Notes: a model not told the origin generated them from the sequence alone. DNA of 64,000 nt from Leisingera aquimarina DSM 24565 (GCF_000473165.1 NZ_KI421505.1:24810-88809); one strand, 5' to 3'; positions 20,101 through 30,001 are shown, numbered from the stretch's first letter. A program made the numbers and translations.

Positions 20101-21164
20101 TCGCGCCGGTGCATCTGATCTATTTTGCCATTGTCCTGGCAGCAGGCCTCGCATCCCTGGCGGCACTGCAGGTCAGGGGCCGGCCGGGGCAGCTGCTGGT
20201 CAGCCTGCCGGTTGTCGTGCTGGTCTCGCTGGCGGTCAGCTGGCGCGATGTCCAGCTTGGCGCCGACACCCGGATCTATCTGGAGATGTACAGCCACCCC
20301 CACCGGTTCGAGAGCTTTGTCGAGACCGCATATATCACTGCCATCCGCCTGCTGCGGCACATCAGCACCGACGGCACGTTCTACCTGTTTGCCAGCGCCT
20401 TTGTTACCAACCTGATTGTCTATCTCGGCTTTGCACGCTTCAATCCCCGTCTGGCCGGCTTTGCCTTTGCGCTTTATTGCGCCTCACCGGTGTTCTGGAC
20501 CGTGAACATCCTGATCCTGCGCAACGGCCTGGCGGCAGCGCTTATCCTGCATGCCACGCTGATCCTGGTCACCGCCGGGCGCACCCGCAGTTTCTTTGCC
20601 CTGGCGCTGGCGGGCGGCGGGTTTCACTATTCCGCTTTGGGGCATGCGCTGTTCCTGTCCGCGGCGGATCTGTCCACCGCCCGGCGCGCGGGGCAGGCCG
20701 CTGGCGCGCTGATCTGCGCTGCCGCGGCCCTGTTCCTGGTCTTTCCCTATGTGTCCGCAAGCGCTGCCCCTTGGATCGAGCGGTTCGAGGATTATCAGCA
20801 TTACGCCGCCACCGGACAGTTCGCCTATGAAAACGCATCGCTGAAACCGCAGCACGCGATCCCGCTTCTGGTGTTCCTCGGCGCGCTGCTGGAATGGCGG
20901 CGGCTGCAAGACACCGAGCGGCTGCTGCTGCGCTACTACCTGGCGCTGCTGATCCTGGCGGCGGTGTTCTGGGACAATGTCCTGTTCCGCGACCGGATAT
21001 ACCTGCCCGCCCAGTTGATGGAGCCGCTGTTCCTGGCACTGTTCCTGCGGCGGGTGCTGCGCGAGGACGTCCTGTTTGCCGTCGGCGGCTTTGCCTTCTT
21101 CCTGACGATGGCAGCCGGGACAATCCTGATCTGGGGGCCGCGCAATGTCCTGCAATTTTACTGA
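20097..21164 (+). CDS. EpsG/Wzy-like polysaccharide polymerase
   Basis: A 355-residue membrane protein with about 9-10 hydrophobic helices. The early motif RDVQLGADTRIYLEMYSH (about residues 45-62) matches the EpsG family (VGTDT.xY), which polymerises lipid-linked repeat units. The start overlaps the preceding stop (ATGA). The end overlaps the following long frame, whose own likely start is at 21208 or 21145. With the flippase two genes upstream it makes a Wzx/Wzy pathway. Confidence 0.8.
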   Translation: MIAPVHLIYFAIVLAAGLASLAALQVRGRPGQLLVSLPVVVLVSLAVSWRDVQLGADTRIYLEMYSHPHRFESFVETAYITAIRLLRHISTDGTFYLFASAFVTNLIVYLGFARFNPRLAGFAFALYCASPVFWTVNILILRNGLAAALILHATLILVTAGRTRSFFALALAGGGFHYSALGHALFLSAADLSTARRAGQAAGALICAAAALFLVFPYVSASAAPWIERFEDYQHYAATGQFAYENASLKPQHAIPLLVFLGALLEWRRLQDTERLLLRYYLALLILAAVFWDNVLFRDRIYLPAQLMEPLFLALFLRRVLREDVLFAVGGFAFFLTMAAGTILIWGPRNVLQFY

Positions 21165-22581
21165 ATCGGTGCCCGCCCCGGCGCAAAACCGCATTGGAAA
21201 TGCTGACATGAACGGCATCAGCCTGCCACAGCGCGACCAGCTGCTGCTCCGCTTCTTTGCCTGCCTGGAGGAACACGGCGTCTCATATTGCGTGCTGTCC
21301 GGCCTGTCTGCACAGAACCCGGAGTATGATCTGGACGTGGATATCTCTGCCGCCCCCGCCGACAGTGCCCTGATCGCCAGGCTTGTGCGGGCATTCGCGC
21401 GCGATAACGATCTGCTGCTGCTGTTTGATATCTGGTCCGGCACCTGCAGCCGCGCCTATACCCTGGTTCAGCGCGGCAGCGCCGGGCGGGTGATGCTGAA
21501 GCTGGACATCATGGCGGGTTACGGCTCCTTCAGCACCGGCGAAGTTCTGCGCCACGCGGAACTTGCCCGCAACAGGGTCAATAACGGCATGTTCTGGAGC
21601 CTGTCGCCGCAATCAGAGCTGGCCTATCTGGCAGTCCGCCATGTGCTGAAGAACGACAACCGGTCCTACCGCGCCGAACGGATCCGGGAGCTGCAGGGCA
21701 CCCAGGACATGGGCGCCTTCAAATCCGCCTTTGCGCCCGTCATTCTTGACGCGGTCAAGGCCGCAGCGGCAGATCAGCTGCCGCAAAAGGGAACCACGCT
21801 GCGACGGCAGCTGGCGCGCTATGGCCGGGCGCGCATGGGCCTGCGCAGGCGGCTGGCGGCCGGGGCGCAGGAGATCCGCCGACGGGCACAGCGGATCCGG
21901 CAGCCGGTGGGCTGCAGCATTGCGTTTCTGGGGCCGGACGGCTCTGGCAAATCCACCCTGATCTCTGCGCTGCACAAAAACCTGTCACCGGTGTTTCACG
22001 GCGTGACCCTGCTCTACTGGCGGCCCCGGCTGCTGCCAACGCCGGGACGGCTCAAATTCTGGAACCCGGCGCCCGAAAAGCAGGAAAACCCCAACCCGCA
22101 CGATGTTGTGCCGCATGGGCGCGCGGTGTCGCTGGCGCGGCTGCTCTACTTTGCCTGCGATTACATCCTGGGGCATTTCCTAGTGGTCCTGCCCCGGATG
22201 ATCCGCAAGGACCTGGTGATTTTCGACCGGTTCCTCAACGACATCCGCCTTGACCAGCTGCGCTACCGCATGGCGGTTCCGGCGCGGCTGCTGCGGCTGA
22301 TCGAACGTCTCGCGCCCAAGCCGGACATCATCTTTGCGTTGCACGGCCCGCCAGAGGTGCTGCACGGCAGAAAGCCGGAACTCGAGCTTCAGGAAACCGC
22401 CAGACAGGTGGATCTGCTGCAGCAGATGGCCCGCGAGAACCGCCATTTTGCGGCGGTCAATGTTGATAGGGATATTGAACACATTGTTGATGAGATCATT
22501 GAAACCCTCCTGGCGGCTTGCGCGGAAAACGGCGGAAAACGTACCGGGAGCCGCACCCGGTCCCGCCCCCCAGACAGATAA
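21145..22581 (+). CDS. Nucleotidyltransferase-like plus thymidylate-kinase-like fusion
   Basis: 478 residues (465 if ATG 21184+24, MNGISLPQRDQ at 21208, is the start). The N-terminal part (about 20-130) resembles a nucleotidyltransferase fold: VSYCVLSGLS followed by YDLDVDI, the Asp-x-Asp metal site. After an Arg-rich linker (about 205-255) comes a P-loop kinase domain, GPDGSGKST (about 272), with DRFLNDIRLDQLRYR like the DR(Y/F) motif of thymidylate kinases. Such fusions occur in polysaccharide loci. They are unlikely to make dTDP for growth and may phosphorylate a sugar or precursor. The actual substrate is unknown. Confidence 0.7.
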   Translation: MSCNFTESVPAPAQNRIGNADMNGISLPQRDQLLLRFFACLEEHGVSYCVLSGLSAQNPEYDLDVDISAAPADSALIARLVRAFARDNDLLLLFDIWSGTCSRAYTLVQRGSAGRVMLKLDIMAGYGSFSTGEVLRHAELARNRVNNGMFWSLSPQSELAYLAVRHVLKNDNRSYRAERIRELQGTQDMGAFKSAFAPVILDAVKAAAADQLPQKGTTLRRQLARYGRARMGLRRRLAAGAQEIRRRAQRIRQPVGCSIAFLGPDGSGKSTLISALHKNLSPVFHGVTLLYWRPRLLPTPGRLKFWNPAPEKQENPNPHDVVPHGRAVSLARLLYFACDYILGHFLVVLPRMIRKDLVIFDRFLNDIRLDQLRYRMAVPARLLRLIERLAPKPDIIFALHGPPEVLHGRKPELELQETARQVDLLQQMARENRHFAAVNVDRDIEHIVDEIIETLLAACAENGGKRTGSRTRSRPPDR

Positions 22582-24772
22582 AACCGCGCCGCTCCTGTTT
22601 CTGGACTCGGTGTCCGACATCTACGGATCGTCCCGGATCGGGCGTTTCATCATCACCTTTCTGGAAGACGCCGGATATCCGGTGGATGCGCTGGTGGCGG
22701 TGGAACGCAACGCCCCCGCCGCCCGCTATGCCGCCCGCGCGGACCTGCCGATCCTGGTTATGCGGGACTTCCGGCAGGCGCCGTTCAAAAGTCTGGCCAA
22801 GACGGTCCGCAACTCTGTCCGTTTTGCCGCCCTGCTGCGTCGGCGTTTTCCCCGCCACCGGACCCTCTATTGCAACACCTTCGCGACCTTGCCCGCAGCC
22901 CTGATTGCCCGCATGTTCCGCCGCCGCTGCATTCTGCATCTGCATGAAACCGCCCCCGGCCCTGCCGCGGCCTGGCTGCTGAAGGCGGCCATACGGCTGT
23001 CCGGCCTGCGGGTCATCGTGGTGTCGCAGGCCATCAAAGACTCCTGGGGGCTGGAAAACGCCGCGCGGGTGCAGGTGATTCACAACGGCATTCCCGATCT
23101 GGATGCAGGCATTGCCGCCCTGGAGGAAATCCGCCGCTGGGACATCGCCTTTGTCGGGCGGCTGACGGCGAAAAAGGGGTTTTATGTCTTCCTGGACGCC
23201 CTGCGCCAGCTGGACACGCCCCGGCACCAAGGCACCAGAATCCTGATCCTGGGCGGCTGTCTTCCCGGCGAGACCCTGCCGCCCGGCACCTTTGCGGGCT
23301 TTACCCATCTGCAGCTGGACTATCTGGGCGAACGCCCCGACGCCGCCGCCTTTTTTGCGCAAAGCAAAACGGCCTGCATCCCTTCGCTCTTTGCCGATCC
23401 CTTCCCGACCACCGCGCTGGAAGCCCTGCGCGCGGGCTGCCTGGTGGTAGCCTCCGATACCGGCGGTCTGCCCGAGGCTTTGCAGGGAACCGCCAGCACG
23501 CTGGTGGCGCCCGGGAATGCCGAAGCGCTGGCCCAGGGGCTGGCAGCCAATCTGGCAGAGGCAGGCCCCGATGGCGCCCGCCAAAACCGCGCGCAATACA
23601 AGGCCCGCTTTACCCTCGACGGCTTCAAGACGCGGTTTCTGGCAGGACTTGCGCCGCAGCAGACGCACCCTGCCCCGCAGCTGAAGGCCGCCATTCTCGG
23701 CACCGTCGGGGTGCCGGGGCGCTATGGCGGGTTTGAAACGCTGGCGGAAAATCTGGTGCGCTATGCGATGGCGCAACACCGCAGCGAGGCGGATCTGACT
23801 GTCTATTGCAGCGCCTGCGCCTACCCTGCCCGTCCGGCCCGGTTTCTGAACGCCCGGCTGCGCTATTCGCGGCTGAACGCCAACGGCATTCAAAGCATCC
23901 TTTATGATGCCATGACAGCGCTGGATGCGGCACGGCGCGGCCATAACGTTCTGCTGCTGCTGGGGGTTTCGGGCGCCTGTGTGCTGCCGCTGATCCGCTT
24001 GGTGTCCCGCGTGCGGATCATCACCAATGTCGACGGGATCGAATGGCAGCGGGCAAAATGGCAAGGACCCGCCCGCCATTTTCTGCGCTGGTCCGAAGGG
24101 CTTGCCGTGCGCTGGTCGCATCAGGTCATTGCCGACAACCAGGGCATTGCCGATTACTTGCGTGAAACCTACGGCATCCCCGCCGAAGTCATCGCATACG
24201 GCGGGGATCACGCGCTTGCCGCCCATTGCACAGCCGGCAGCGATGATCCCGCGCTGCCCGCCTGCTACGCTTTGGCGCTGTGCCGGATCGAGCCGGAAAA
24301 CAATCCCGAAATGATCCTGACAGCTTTTGCCCGGGCCGGGCAGCCGCTGGTCTTTGCCGGCAACTGGAACAACAGCGCCTTCGGGCGCAGGCTGCGGGCG
24401 CAGTTTGGCGAGTATCCCGCATTGCATCTGCTGGACCCGGTTTACGATCCCGGCGCACTCTGCCGCCTCCGCTCGAACGCATCGCTTTATGTGCATGGCC
24501 ACTCGGCCGGCGGCACCAATCCCGCTTTGGTCGAGATGATGTATTTCAACCTGCCAATTCTAGCCTATGATTGCAGTTTCAACCGCTTCACCACCGAACA
24601 GCAGGCCACCTATTTCAAATCCTCCGCAGCGCTGGCACAGTTGATATCCAGCGGGTTTGACGATACCGCCGCAGCAGCAGCCCTGTGCGAAGTTGCCCGG
24701 CGGCGCTACAGATGGGACCGGATCGGGCAGCAGTACTTCGGCCTGATGCAGGCGGACACACAGAAGACATGA
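22490..24772 (+). CDS. Bifunctional glycosyltransferase: GT4 domain fused to DUF1972 rhamnosyltransferase-type domain
   Basis: About 760 residues in two complete transferase halves. Domain 1 (about 25-370) is GT4: GSSRIGRFIITFLEDAG, AFVGRLTAKKGFYVFLDAL, ALEALRAGCLVVASDTGGLP. Domain 2 (about 385-760) begins LGTVGVPGRYGGFETLAENL, the signature of DUF1972 rhamnosyltransferases, and continues with ITNVDGIEWQRAKW and YVHGHSAGGTNPALVEMM. ATG 22490 is chosen because the longer frame (22334) lies inside the previous gene; overlap with that gene is still 92 bp. With rmlCBDA directly downstream, domain 2 likely uses dTDP-L-rhamnose. Fusion would link two consecutive sugar additions. Confidence 0.85.
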   Translation: MRSLKPSWRLARKTAENVPGAAPGPAPQTDKTAPLLFLDSVSDIYGSSRIGRFIITFLEDAGYPVDALVAVERNAPAARYAARADLPILVMRDFRQAPFKSLAKTVRNSVRFAALLRRRFPRHRTLYCNTFATLPAALIARMFRRRCILHLHETAPGPAAAWLLKAAIRLSGLRVIVVSQAIKDSWGLENAARVQVIHNGIPDLDAGIAALEEIRRWDIAFVGRLTAKKGFYVFLDALRQLDTPRHQGTRILILGGCLPGETLPPGTFAGFTHLQLDYLGERPDAAAFFAQSKTACIPSLFADPFPTTALEALRAGCLVVASDTGGLPEALQGTASTLVAPGNAEALAQGLAANLAEAGPDGARQNRAQYKARFTLDGFKTRFLAGLAPQQTHPAPQLKAAILGTVGVPGRYGGFETLAENLVRYAMAQHRSEADLTVYCSACAYPARPARFLNARLRYSRLNANGIQSILYDAMTALDAARRGHNVLLLLGVSGACVLPLIRLVSRVRIITNVDGIEWQRAKWQGPARHFLRWSEGLAVRWSHQVIADNQGIADYLRETYGIPAEVIAYGGDHALAAHCTAGSDDPALPACYALALCRIEPENNPEMILTAFARAGQPLVFAGNWNNSAFGRRLRAQFGEYPALHLLDPVYDPGALCRLRSNASLYVHGHSAGGTNPALVEMMYFNLPILAYDCSFNRFTTEQQATYFKSSAALAQLISSGFDDTAAAAALCEVARRRYRWDRIGQQYFGLMQADTQKT

Positions 24773-24783
24773 GGTCAGAGGCG

Positions 24784-25338
24784 ATGCAGATAGACGAAAC
24801 AGGGCTGCCAGGGCTGAAGGTGCTGACACCGGCACGGTTCGGCGACGCGCGCGGCTTTTTCAGCGAAAGCTGGAACCGGAAACGGCTGGCCGCCCAGGGC
24901 ATCGATCTGGACTTTGTGCAGGACAACCATTCTGTTTCGGCGCAAACCGGCACCCTGCGCGGGTTGCATTTCCAATCCCCGCCCCATGCCCAGGACAAGC
25001 TGGTGCGCTGCGGCCAGGGCACCCTGTTCGATGTGGCGGTGGACATCCGCAAAGGCTCGCCCGCTTACGGCAAATGGTTCGGTATTGAGCTGAGCGCAGA
25101 GAACGGCAAGCAATTGCTGGTGCCCAAGGGCTTCCTGCACGGCTTCCTGACCCGCGCGCCGGACACCGAGGTGATCTATAAATGCACCGATTACTACGCG
25201 CCGGACTGCGACGGCGCGGTGGCTTGGGACAGCTGCGGCATCGATTGGGCATTTGACGGCACGCCTGTCCTGTCGGAGAAAGACAAAAGCGCACCCGCGC
25301 TGGCGGATTTCGACAGCCCCTTTGCCTGGGAAGGATAA
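24784..25338 (+). CDS. rmlC: dTDP-4-dehydrorhamnose 3,5-epimerase
   Basis: 184 residues, the normal family length. It epimerises dTDP-4-keto-6-deoxyglucose at C3 and C5. Typical blocks are visible: [38 protein letters not shown] (catalytic His in RGLHFQ), [29 protein letters not shown] and [12 protein letters not shown] 24784 has GAGG 9-13 bases upstream; the in-frame ATG at 24769 overlaps the previous stop and would add five residues. It is first of four clustered rhamnose genes in the order rmlC-B-D-A. Confidence 0.96.
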   Translation: MQIDETGLPGLKVLTPARFGDARGFFSESWNRKRLAAQGIDLDFVQDNHSVSAQTGTLRGLHFQSPPHAQDKLVRCGQGTLFDVAVDIRKGSPAYGKWFGIELSAENGKQLLVPKGFLHGFLTRAPDTEVIYKCTDYYAPDCDGAVAWDSCGIDWAFDGTPVLSEKDKSAPALADFDSPFAWEG

Positions 25339-25370
25339 GTGATGAAAATACTCGCAGCCGGAGGCGCGGC

Positions 25371-26423
25371 ATGAAGATACTGGTGACTGGCGGAGCCGGC
25401 TTTATCGGCTCGGCAGTGGTGCGGTTGGCAATCAGCCGCGGCCATCAGGTGGTGAATCTCGATGCGCTGACCTATGCCGCCTGCCTGGCGAATGTGGCCA
25501 AGGCCGCAGAAAGCCCGCTTTATGCCTTTGAGCAGGCCGACATCCGCGACCGCGCCGCGCTGGACCGCGTGTTTGAGGCCCACAAACCCGATGCGGTGAT
25601 GCATCTGGCGGCGGAATCCCACGTCGACCGCTCGATCGACGGGCCGGGCGATTTTGTCGAGACCAATATCACCGGCACCTATCAGATGCTGGAAGCCGCC
25701 CGGAAATACTGGACCGCGGCCGGCAAGCCGGAAGACTTCCGCTTTCATCACATCTCGACCGATGAGGTCTACGGCAGCCTGCCTGCCGACCCCGCGGTGA
25801 TGTTCACCGAAGACACCGCCTATGATCCGCGCTCGCCCTATTCCGCTTCCAAGGCCGCCAGCGACCATCTGGTGCGCGCCTGGGCCGAAACCTATGGCCT
25901 GCCGGTGGTGCTGACCAATTGCTCCAACAATTACGGCCCCTATCACTTCCCGGAAAAACTGATCCCGGTGGTGATCCTCAATGCGCTGGCGGGCAAAGAG
26001 CTGCCGATCTACGGCGACGGCTCCAACGTGCGCGACTGGCTGTATGTGGAGGATCACGCTGACGCCCTCCTCTTGGTGGTGCAAAAGGGCGCACTGGGGC
26101 GCAGCTACAATATCGGCGGCGAGAATGAGCGTTCGAACCTGGAGCTGGTGCAGACGCTCTGTGCGATCCTGGATGGCAAGCGGCCGCGCGCCGATGGCAA
26201 GTCCTACAAGGACCAGATCACCTTTGTGACGGACCGTCCGGGCCATGATGCGCGCTATGCCATCGACCCCAGCCGCATCCGCGGCGAACTCGGCTGGCGG
26301 CCCTCGGTGACGGTTGAGGAAGGCCTGGAACGCACGGTGCAATGGTATCTCGACAATGAGGCCTGGTGGCGTGCCCTGCAGGACCGCGACGGCGTCGGCC
26401 AGCGGCTGGGCACCGGCAAGTGA
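25371..26423 (+). CDS. rmlB: dTDP-glucose 4,6-dehydratase
   Basis: A 350-residue extended short-chain dehydrogenase. It converts dTDP-glucose to dTDP-4-keto-6-deoxyglucose with bound NAD. The Rossmann motif [11 protein letters not shown] is at residues 5-15. Catalytic residues are visible: [11 protein letters not shown] (Asp-Glu pair) and [10 protein letters not shown] (Tyr-x3-Lys). [18 protein letters not shown] is diagnostic for RmlB. It starts 32 bp after rmlC. Confidence 0.97.
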   Translation: MKILVTGGAGFIGSAVVRLAISRGHQVVNLDALTYAACLANVAKAAESPLYAFEQADIRDRAALDRVFEAHKPDAVMHLAAESHVDRSIDGPGDFVETNITGTYQMLEAARKYWTAAGKPEDFRFHHISTDEVYGSLPADPAVMFTEDTAYDPRSPYSASKAASDHLVRAWAETYGLPVVLTNCSNNYGPYHFPEKLIPVVILNALAGKELPIYGDGSNVRDWLYVEDHADALLLVVQKGALGRSYNIGGENERSNLELVQTLCAILDGKRPRADGKSYKDQITFVTDRPGHDARYAIDPSRIRGELGWRPSVTVEEGLERTVQWYLDNEAWWRALQDRDGVGQRLGTGK

Positions 26424-26532
26424 AGGCGTGACCGGGCTGTCCTTGCGGACAGCGGCCTCCCCTCTCGGCGGCAAAGCCGCCTGCCGGGCAGCGGGACGGG
26501 AGTATTTGGGAAAAGATGAAGGGGAGGCGCGT

Positions 26533-27381
26533 ATGATCCTTGTTTTCGGCAAGACCGGCCAGCTGTCGCGGGAGCTGGCGGCGCATGCGGGTATCATCAG
26601 CTTGGGCCGCGATCAGGCAAACCTGAGCGACCCTGAAGCCTGCGCGGCGGCCATCCGCGCCCATGCGCCTGCCGCCGTCATCAATGCCGCTGCCTACACC
26701 GCCGTCGACAAAGCGGAAGAGGAAGAGGCACTGGCCGCCGTCATCAATGGCGATGCTCCCGGCGCCATGGCACGGACCTGCGCCGCGCTGAACATTCCCT
26801 TTGTCACCGTCTCCACCGATTATGTCTTTGACGGCAGCGGCGAAGCCCCCTGGAAACCGGCCGATGCGGCAAGCCCCCTCAACGCCTATGGCCGCTCCAA
26901 GCTGGCGGGCGAGGAAGCGGTGCGCGCTGCGGGCGGCGCATATGCCATCCTGCGCACCTCCTGGGTGGTCTCGGCGCATGGCAGCAACTTTGTGAAAACC
27001 ATGCTGCGGCTGGGACGCGAACGTGACCGCCTGACCATTGTTGCTGATCAGACCGGCGCGCCGACCCCGGCGCGGGATATTGCGGCGGCCTGTCTTGTGA
27101 TGGCGCGGCAGCTGATGACGGGTCCGGGCAAGCCCGGCACCTATCATTTTGCAGGCGCCCCGCAGACCAGCTGGGCGGGTTTCGCACGCGAGATCTTTGC
27201 GCAGGCCAACGTGGATTGCACGGTGGAGGATATCCCCACCGCTGCTTATCCGACACCGGCGGCACGGCCCTTGAATTCACGTCTCGATTGCACATCACTG
27301 GAGACGGTTTTCGGCATCCCGCAGCCGGACTGGCGGATGGGGTTGACTGAGATTCTGAAAGATTTGGGAGAATTGGCATGA
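26533..27381 (+). CDS. rmlD: dTDP-4-dehydrorhamnose reductase
   Basis: 282 residues from ATG 26533, preceded by a strong GGGGAGG; the longer frame from 26314 overlaps rmlB and is not credible. It makes dTDP-L-rhamnose with NAD(P)H. The glycine-rich motif is reduced to [12 protein letters not shown], as usual for RmlD. Other signatures are [29 protein letters not shown] and [18 protein letters not shown]. The 109-bp gap after rmlB is non-coding. Confidence 0.96.
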   Translation: MILVFGKTGQLSRELAAHAGIISLGRDQANLSDPEACAAAIRAHAPAAVINAAAYTAVDKAEEEEALAAVINGDAPGAMARTCAALNIPFVTVSTDYVFDGSGEAPWKPADAASPLNAYGRSKLAGEEAVRAAGGAYAILRTSWVVSAHGSNFVKTMLRLGRERDRLTIVADQTGAPTPARDIAAACLVMARQLMTGPGKPGTYHFAGAPQTSWAGFAREIFAQANVDCTVEDIPTAAYPTPAARPLNSRLDCTSLETVFGIPQPDWRMGLTEILKDLGELA

Positions 27382-28268
27382 CTGACGGCAAGACCGGCGC
27401 GGGTCGCAAAGGCATCATTCTGGCGGGCGGCTCGGGCACCCGGCTTTATCCGATCACCATGGCGGTCTCGAAACAGCTGCTGCCCTTGTATGACAAGCCG
27501 ATGATCTACTACCCGCTGTCCGTCCTGATGCTGGCAGGCATCCGCGAGATCTGCGTGATCACCACGCCGCAGGACCAGGAGCAGTTCACCCGCCTGCTGG
27601 GCGACGGCAGCCAGTGGGGGGTGTCGCTCACCTATGTGGTGCAGCCTTCGCCCGACGGGCTGGCGCAGGCGTTTATCCTGGCCGAGGACTTCCTGGCCGG
27701 CGCCCCCTCGGCGCTGGTTCTGGGCGACAATATCTTCTTTGGCCATGGTCTGCCGGACCTGCTGGCCGCCGCCGATGCACAAACAGCAGGCGGCACTGTG
27801 TTCGGCTACCACGTGGCAGATCCGGAACGCTATGGCGTAGTCGGGTTCGACGACGCGGGCCGCGCACGCGAGATCATCGAAAAACCTGAGGTGCCGCCCT
27901 CGAATTATGCGGTGACCGGCCTTTATTTCCTGGATGGCACGGCGCCGGAACGGGCCCGGCGGGTCGCCCCGTCGCCGCGCGGCGAGCTGGAAATCACCGA
28001 TCTGCTGCAGATGTACCTGGAGGAAGGGTCTTTGCGGGTTGAAACCATGGGCCGCGGCTATGCCTGGCTGGATACCGGCACCCATGGCTCGCTTCTGGAT
28101 GCGGGCAATTTCGTGCGCACCCTGCAGGAACGCCAAGGCCTGCAGACCGGCTGCCTGGAGGAAATCGCCTACAGCCAGGGCTGGATTGATGCGGCCCAGT
28201 TGAAGGCACGGGCGGAGAAATTCGCCAAGAACGCCTATGGCGCCTATCTCGAAGGGCTGCTGAAGTAG
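27378..28268 (+). CDS. rmlA: Glucose-1-phosphate thymidylyltransferase
   Basis: 296 residues. It makes dTDP-glucose from dTTP and glucose-1-phosphate, the first and usually feedback-inhibited step of rhamnose synthesis. The N-terminal nucleotidyltransferase signature is [20 protein letters not shown], followed by [29 protein letters not shown] and the C-terminal [13 protein letters not shown]. The start overlaps the rmlD stop (ATGA). It is the last gene of the plus-strand polysaccharide operon. Confidence 0.97.
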   Translation: MTDGKTGAGRKGIILAGGSGTRLYPITMAVSKQLLPLYDKPMIYYPLSVLMLAGIREICVITTPQDQEQFTRLLGDGSQWGVSLTYVVQPSPDGLAQAFILAEDFLAGAPSALVLGDNIFFGHGLPDLLAAADAQTAGGTVFGYHVADPERYGVVGFDDAGRAREIIEKPEVPPSNYAVTGLYFLDGTAPERARRVAPSPRGELEITDLLQMYLEEGSLRVETMGRGYAWLDTGTHGSLLDAGNFVRTLQERQGLQTGCLEEIAYSQGWIDAAQLKARAEKFAKNAYGAYLEGLLK

Positions 28269-28498
28269 GCGGCAGGCTCCCGCCAGTCATCCGCTATCAC
28301 AGATAGCCTCTTCCGGTGGGCCCGGCGCCGCTGCGCGGCGCGGGGGTCGCGGCTTGCGGGTGCGCGGGCAGGGAATTGACAGGAATTCCTAACAAATTGA
28401 CAACAAGGGCCATTTTCTAGCCACAGCAGTCCCACAGCCATTCTCGATTGCGCCAATAGGCCTGTCCTCAACCGGATTTTTCCTGCGAGGAGCACGCA
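28269..28498. other. Intergenic region after rmlA
   Basis: No gene is seen. A GC-rich hairpin (GCGCCG/CGGCGC, about 28325-28341) follows rmlA without a T-run. The later part holds the likely promoter and a GAGGAG ribosome-binding site (about 28486) for the next gene. Confidence 0.5.
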
Positions 28499-29179
28499 AT
28501 GGCACAGCGGCAAACGGAAACCCGCCCTGGGCAGGGCCTTGGCTGCCGCATGCGGCAGCAGCTGCTGTTCCGCACCGGCACGGTGCTGGCCGCCGGCTTG
28601 CTTGCGGCGGCGCTGGCCGGACCCGCTGCGGCCGTTCAGCCGCCGCCAGCGCAAGAGCCTGCCGCCTTGGTGCCAGTGTCCCGGCAAGTGCTGCCGCCCC
28701 TGGCCCATGCCCGTTTCTGCCTGCGCCACCCTGGCCAATGCGCAGTGCGCGGCGGCAACCCGCAGCCTGCTCGCTCCGCACAGGCGCAGCTGGCCGAGCT
28801 GGTGAGGATCAATCTGGCGGTAAACCGGGACATCACCCCGCAAACAGACGGCACCGTACAGGGAATTGCCGATGAATGGCGGCTGAATGCGGTACGGGGC
28901 GATTGCGAAGATTATGCACTTCAAAAGCGTAAAAGGTTAATTAATTTGGGCTGGCCATCCAAATCACTCCGGCTGGCAACGGTGCTGGCACCGGATGGCA
29001 CCGGCCATGCCGTATTGATTGCACGTTTTCACGGCAGGGATTTTGCCCTGGACAATCTCACAAATGAAATCCGGCCCTGGCGGGAAACCGGATACCGGTT
29101 TTTGAAAATCCAATCGGAAACAGATCCAAAAGCCTGGTATTCGGTTGCCGCGCCGCAAGCCGGAGACGGGTTGTCCTGA
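28499..29179 (+). CDS. BTLCP/LapG-like transglutaminase-like cysteine protease
   Basis: 226 residues with an N-terminal signal or anchor (about 25-46, LAAGLLAAALAGPAAA) and a bacterial transglutaminase-like cysteine peptidase domain. The triad is complete: Cys136 (GDCEDYALQKR), His170 (GTGHAVLIA) and Asp185 (ALDNL). LapG, the best-known relative, cleaves the N-terminal retention module of RTX adhesins in the periplasm and so releases biofilm cells. No LapD (c-di-GMP receptor) gene is in the window. It stands between the rhamnose genes and the convergent initiating transferase; a role in adhesin release or polysaccharide processing is inferred. Confidence 0.82.
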   Translation: MAQRQTETRPGQGLGCRMRQQLLFRTGTVLAAGLLAAALAGPAAAVQPPPAQEPAALVPVSRQVLPPLAHARFCLRHPGQCAVRGGNPQPARSAQAQLAELVRINLAVNRDITPQTDGTVQGIADEWRLNAVRGDCEDYALQKRKRLINLGWPSKSLRLATVLAPDGTGHAVLIARFHGRDFALDNLTNEIRPWRETGYRFLKIQSETDPKAWYSVAAPQAGDGLS

Positions 29180-29207
29180 GCCCCGTTGCCGCAGGTCCGC
29201 ACCCGCG

Positions 29208-29873
29208 TCAGGCGCCGCCGCGCCGCACAATCACGCTGAGTGTGCGCCACACGATGCGGGCCTCCATTGCAAAACCCGTATTCGCGATGTAATGCAGATC
29301 GGCACGCACTTTGTTCCGCGTGGCATCAATGCCTTCGATATACCCAAGCTCCACCTGGGCCCAGCCGCTGATGCCAGGGCGCACCGCATGCCGCTCCTGA
29401 TATCCCGGCACGTCGGCCAGAAACCTGCGCGCATGGTGGATATAATCCGGACGCGGTCCGATCAGGCTCATATCTCCCCTAAAAACATTAACAATCTGCG
29501 GCAACTCATCCAAACGGGCGCGGCGCAGAAACCGCCCGAGCGGGGTGATCCGCTCTTCTTCCAGCGGGCAATCAGCAGTGCGGCGGATTTCCGGCGCGGG
29601 GCGCATTGTCCGGAACTTGTAGGCGGTGAACGGGCGGCAATCCCGCCCCATACGCAGCTGCGAATAAAGCAACGGCCCCCGGTTCCAAAACGGGTTGAGA
29701 AGCAGCAGGCCCGCAGCGCACATCAGTGCCAGCGGCAGCAGGATCCCGCTGCTCACAACCAGGTCAAACATCCGCTTGACCCCAGCAAACACAAGGCAGG
29801 ACAGGGTGCTGCGGCGCGGCGGACGGACTGAATTATTAGGCAAATCCCGTTCTGGGAATTCAAAGTCAAACAT
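29208..29873 (-). CDS. Undecaprenyl-phosphate sugar phosphotransferase (initiating transferase)
   Basis: 221 residues of the bacterial sugar transferase family (WcaJ/ExoY-type catalytic domain). One membrane helix (about 36-60, FDLVVSSGILLPLALMCAAG) is followed by the catalytic blocks PLLYSQLRMGRDCRPFTAYKFRTM, LGRFLRRARLDELPQIVNV, GDMSLIGPRP and RPGISGWAQV. It transfers a hexose-1-phosphate to undecaprenyl phosphate and so starts each repeat unit. It lacks the long multi-helix N-terminus of WbaP/WcaJ, like ExoY. It is the last gene of the minus-strand operon, 128 bp after the previous stop with an AT-rich gap that may hold its own promoter. Confidence 0.93.
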   Translation of the reverse strand: MFDFEFPERDLPNNSVRPPRRSTLSCLVFAGVKRMFDLVVSSGILLPLALMCAAGLLLLNPFWNRGPLLYSQLRMGRDCRPFTAYKFRTMRPAPEIRRTADCPLEEERITPLGRFLRRARLDELPQIVNVFRGDMSLIGPRPDYIHHARRFLADVPGYQERHAVRPGISGWAQVELGYIEGIDATRNKVRADLHYIANTGFAMEARIVWRTLSVIVRRGGA

Positions 29874-30001
29874 TTAGCTTTAACACCTAAGGTTTAACAG
29901 AAATTTTAACCATTCGCCGCAATCAGGCGAGTAAACATTAGGCAATTATGTGCTGTGTAGAAATTGTGTCAATTGATTCCAAAAAAGGCACAGTTAAACA
30001 T

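Noticed and set aside
22496-24502. A 668-residue open frame on the minus strand
   Set aside because: It lies wholly opposite the double glycosyltransferase, whose motifs and codon use are clear. It is Arg/Gln/Gly-rich, as expected of the antisense of GC-rich coding DNA.
28318-28345. GC-rich hairpin after rmlA as a terminator
   Set aside because: No T-run follows, and similar GC-rich self-complementary runs are common in this sequence.
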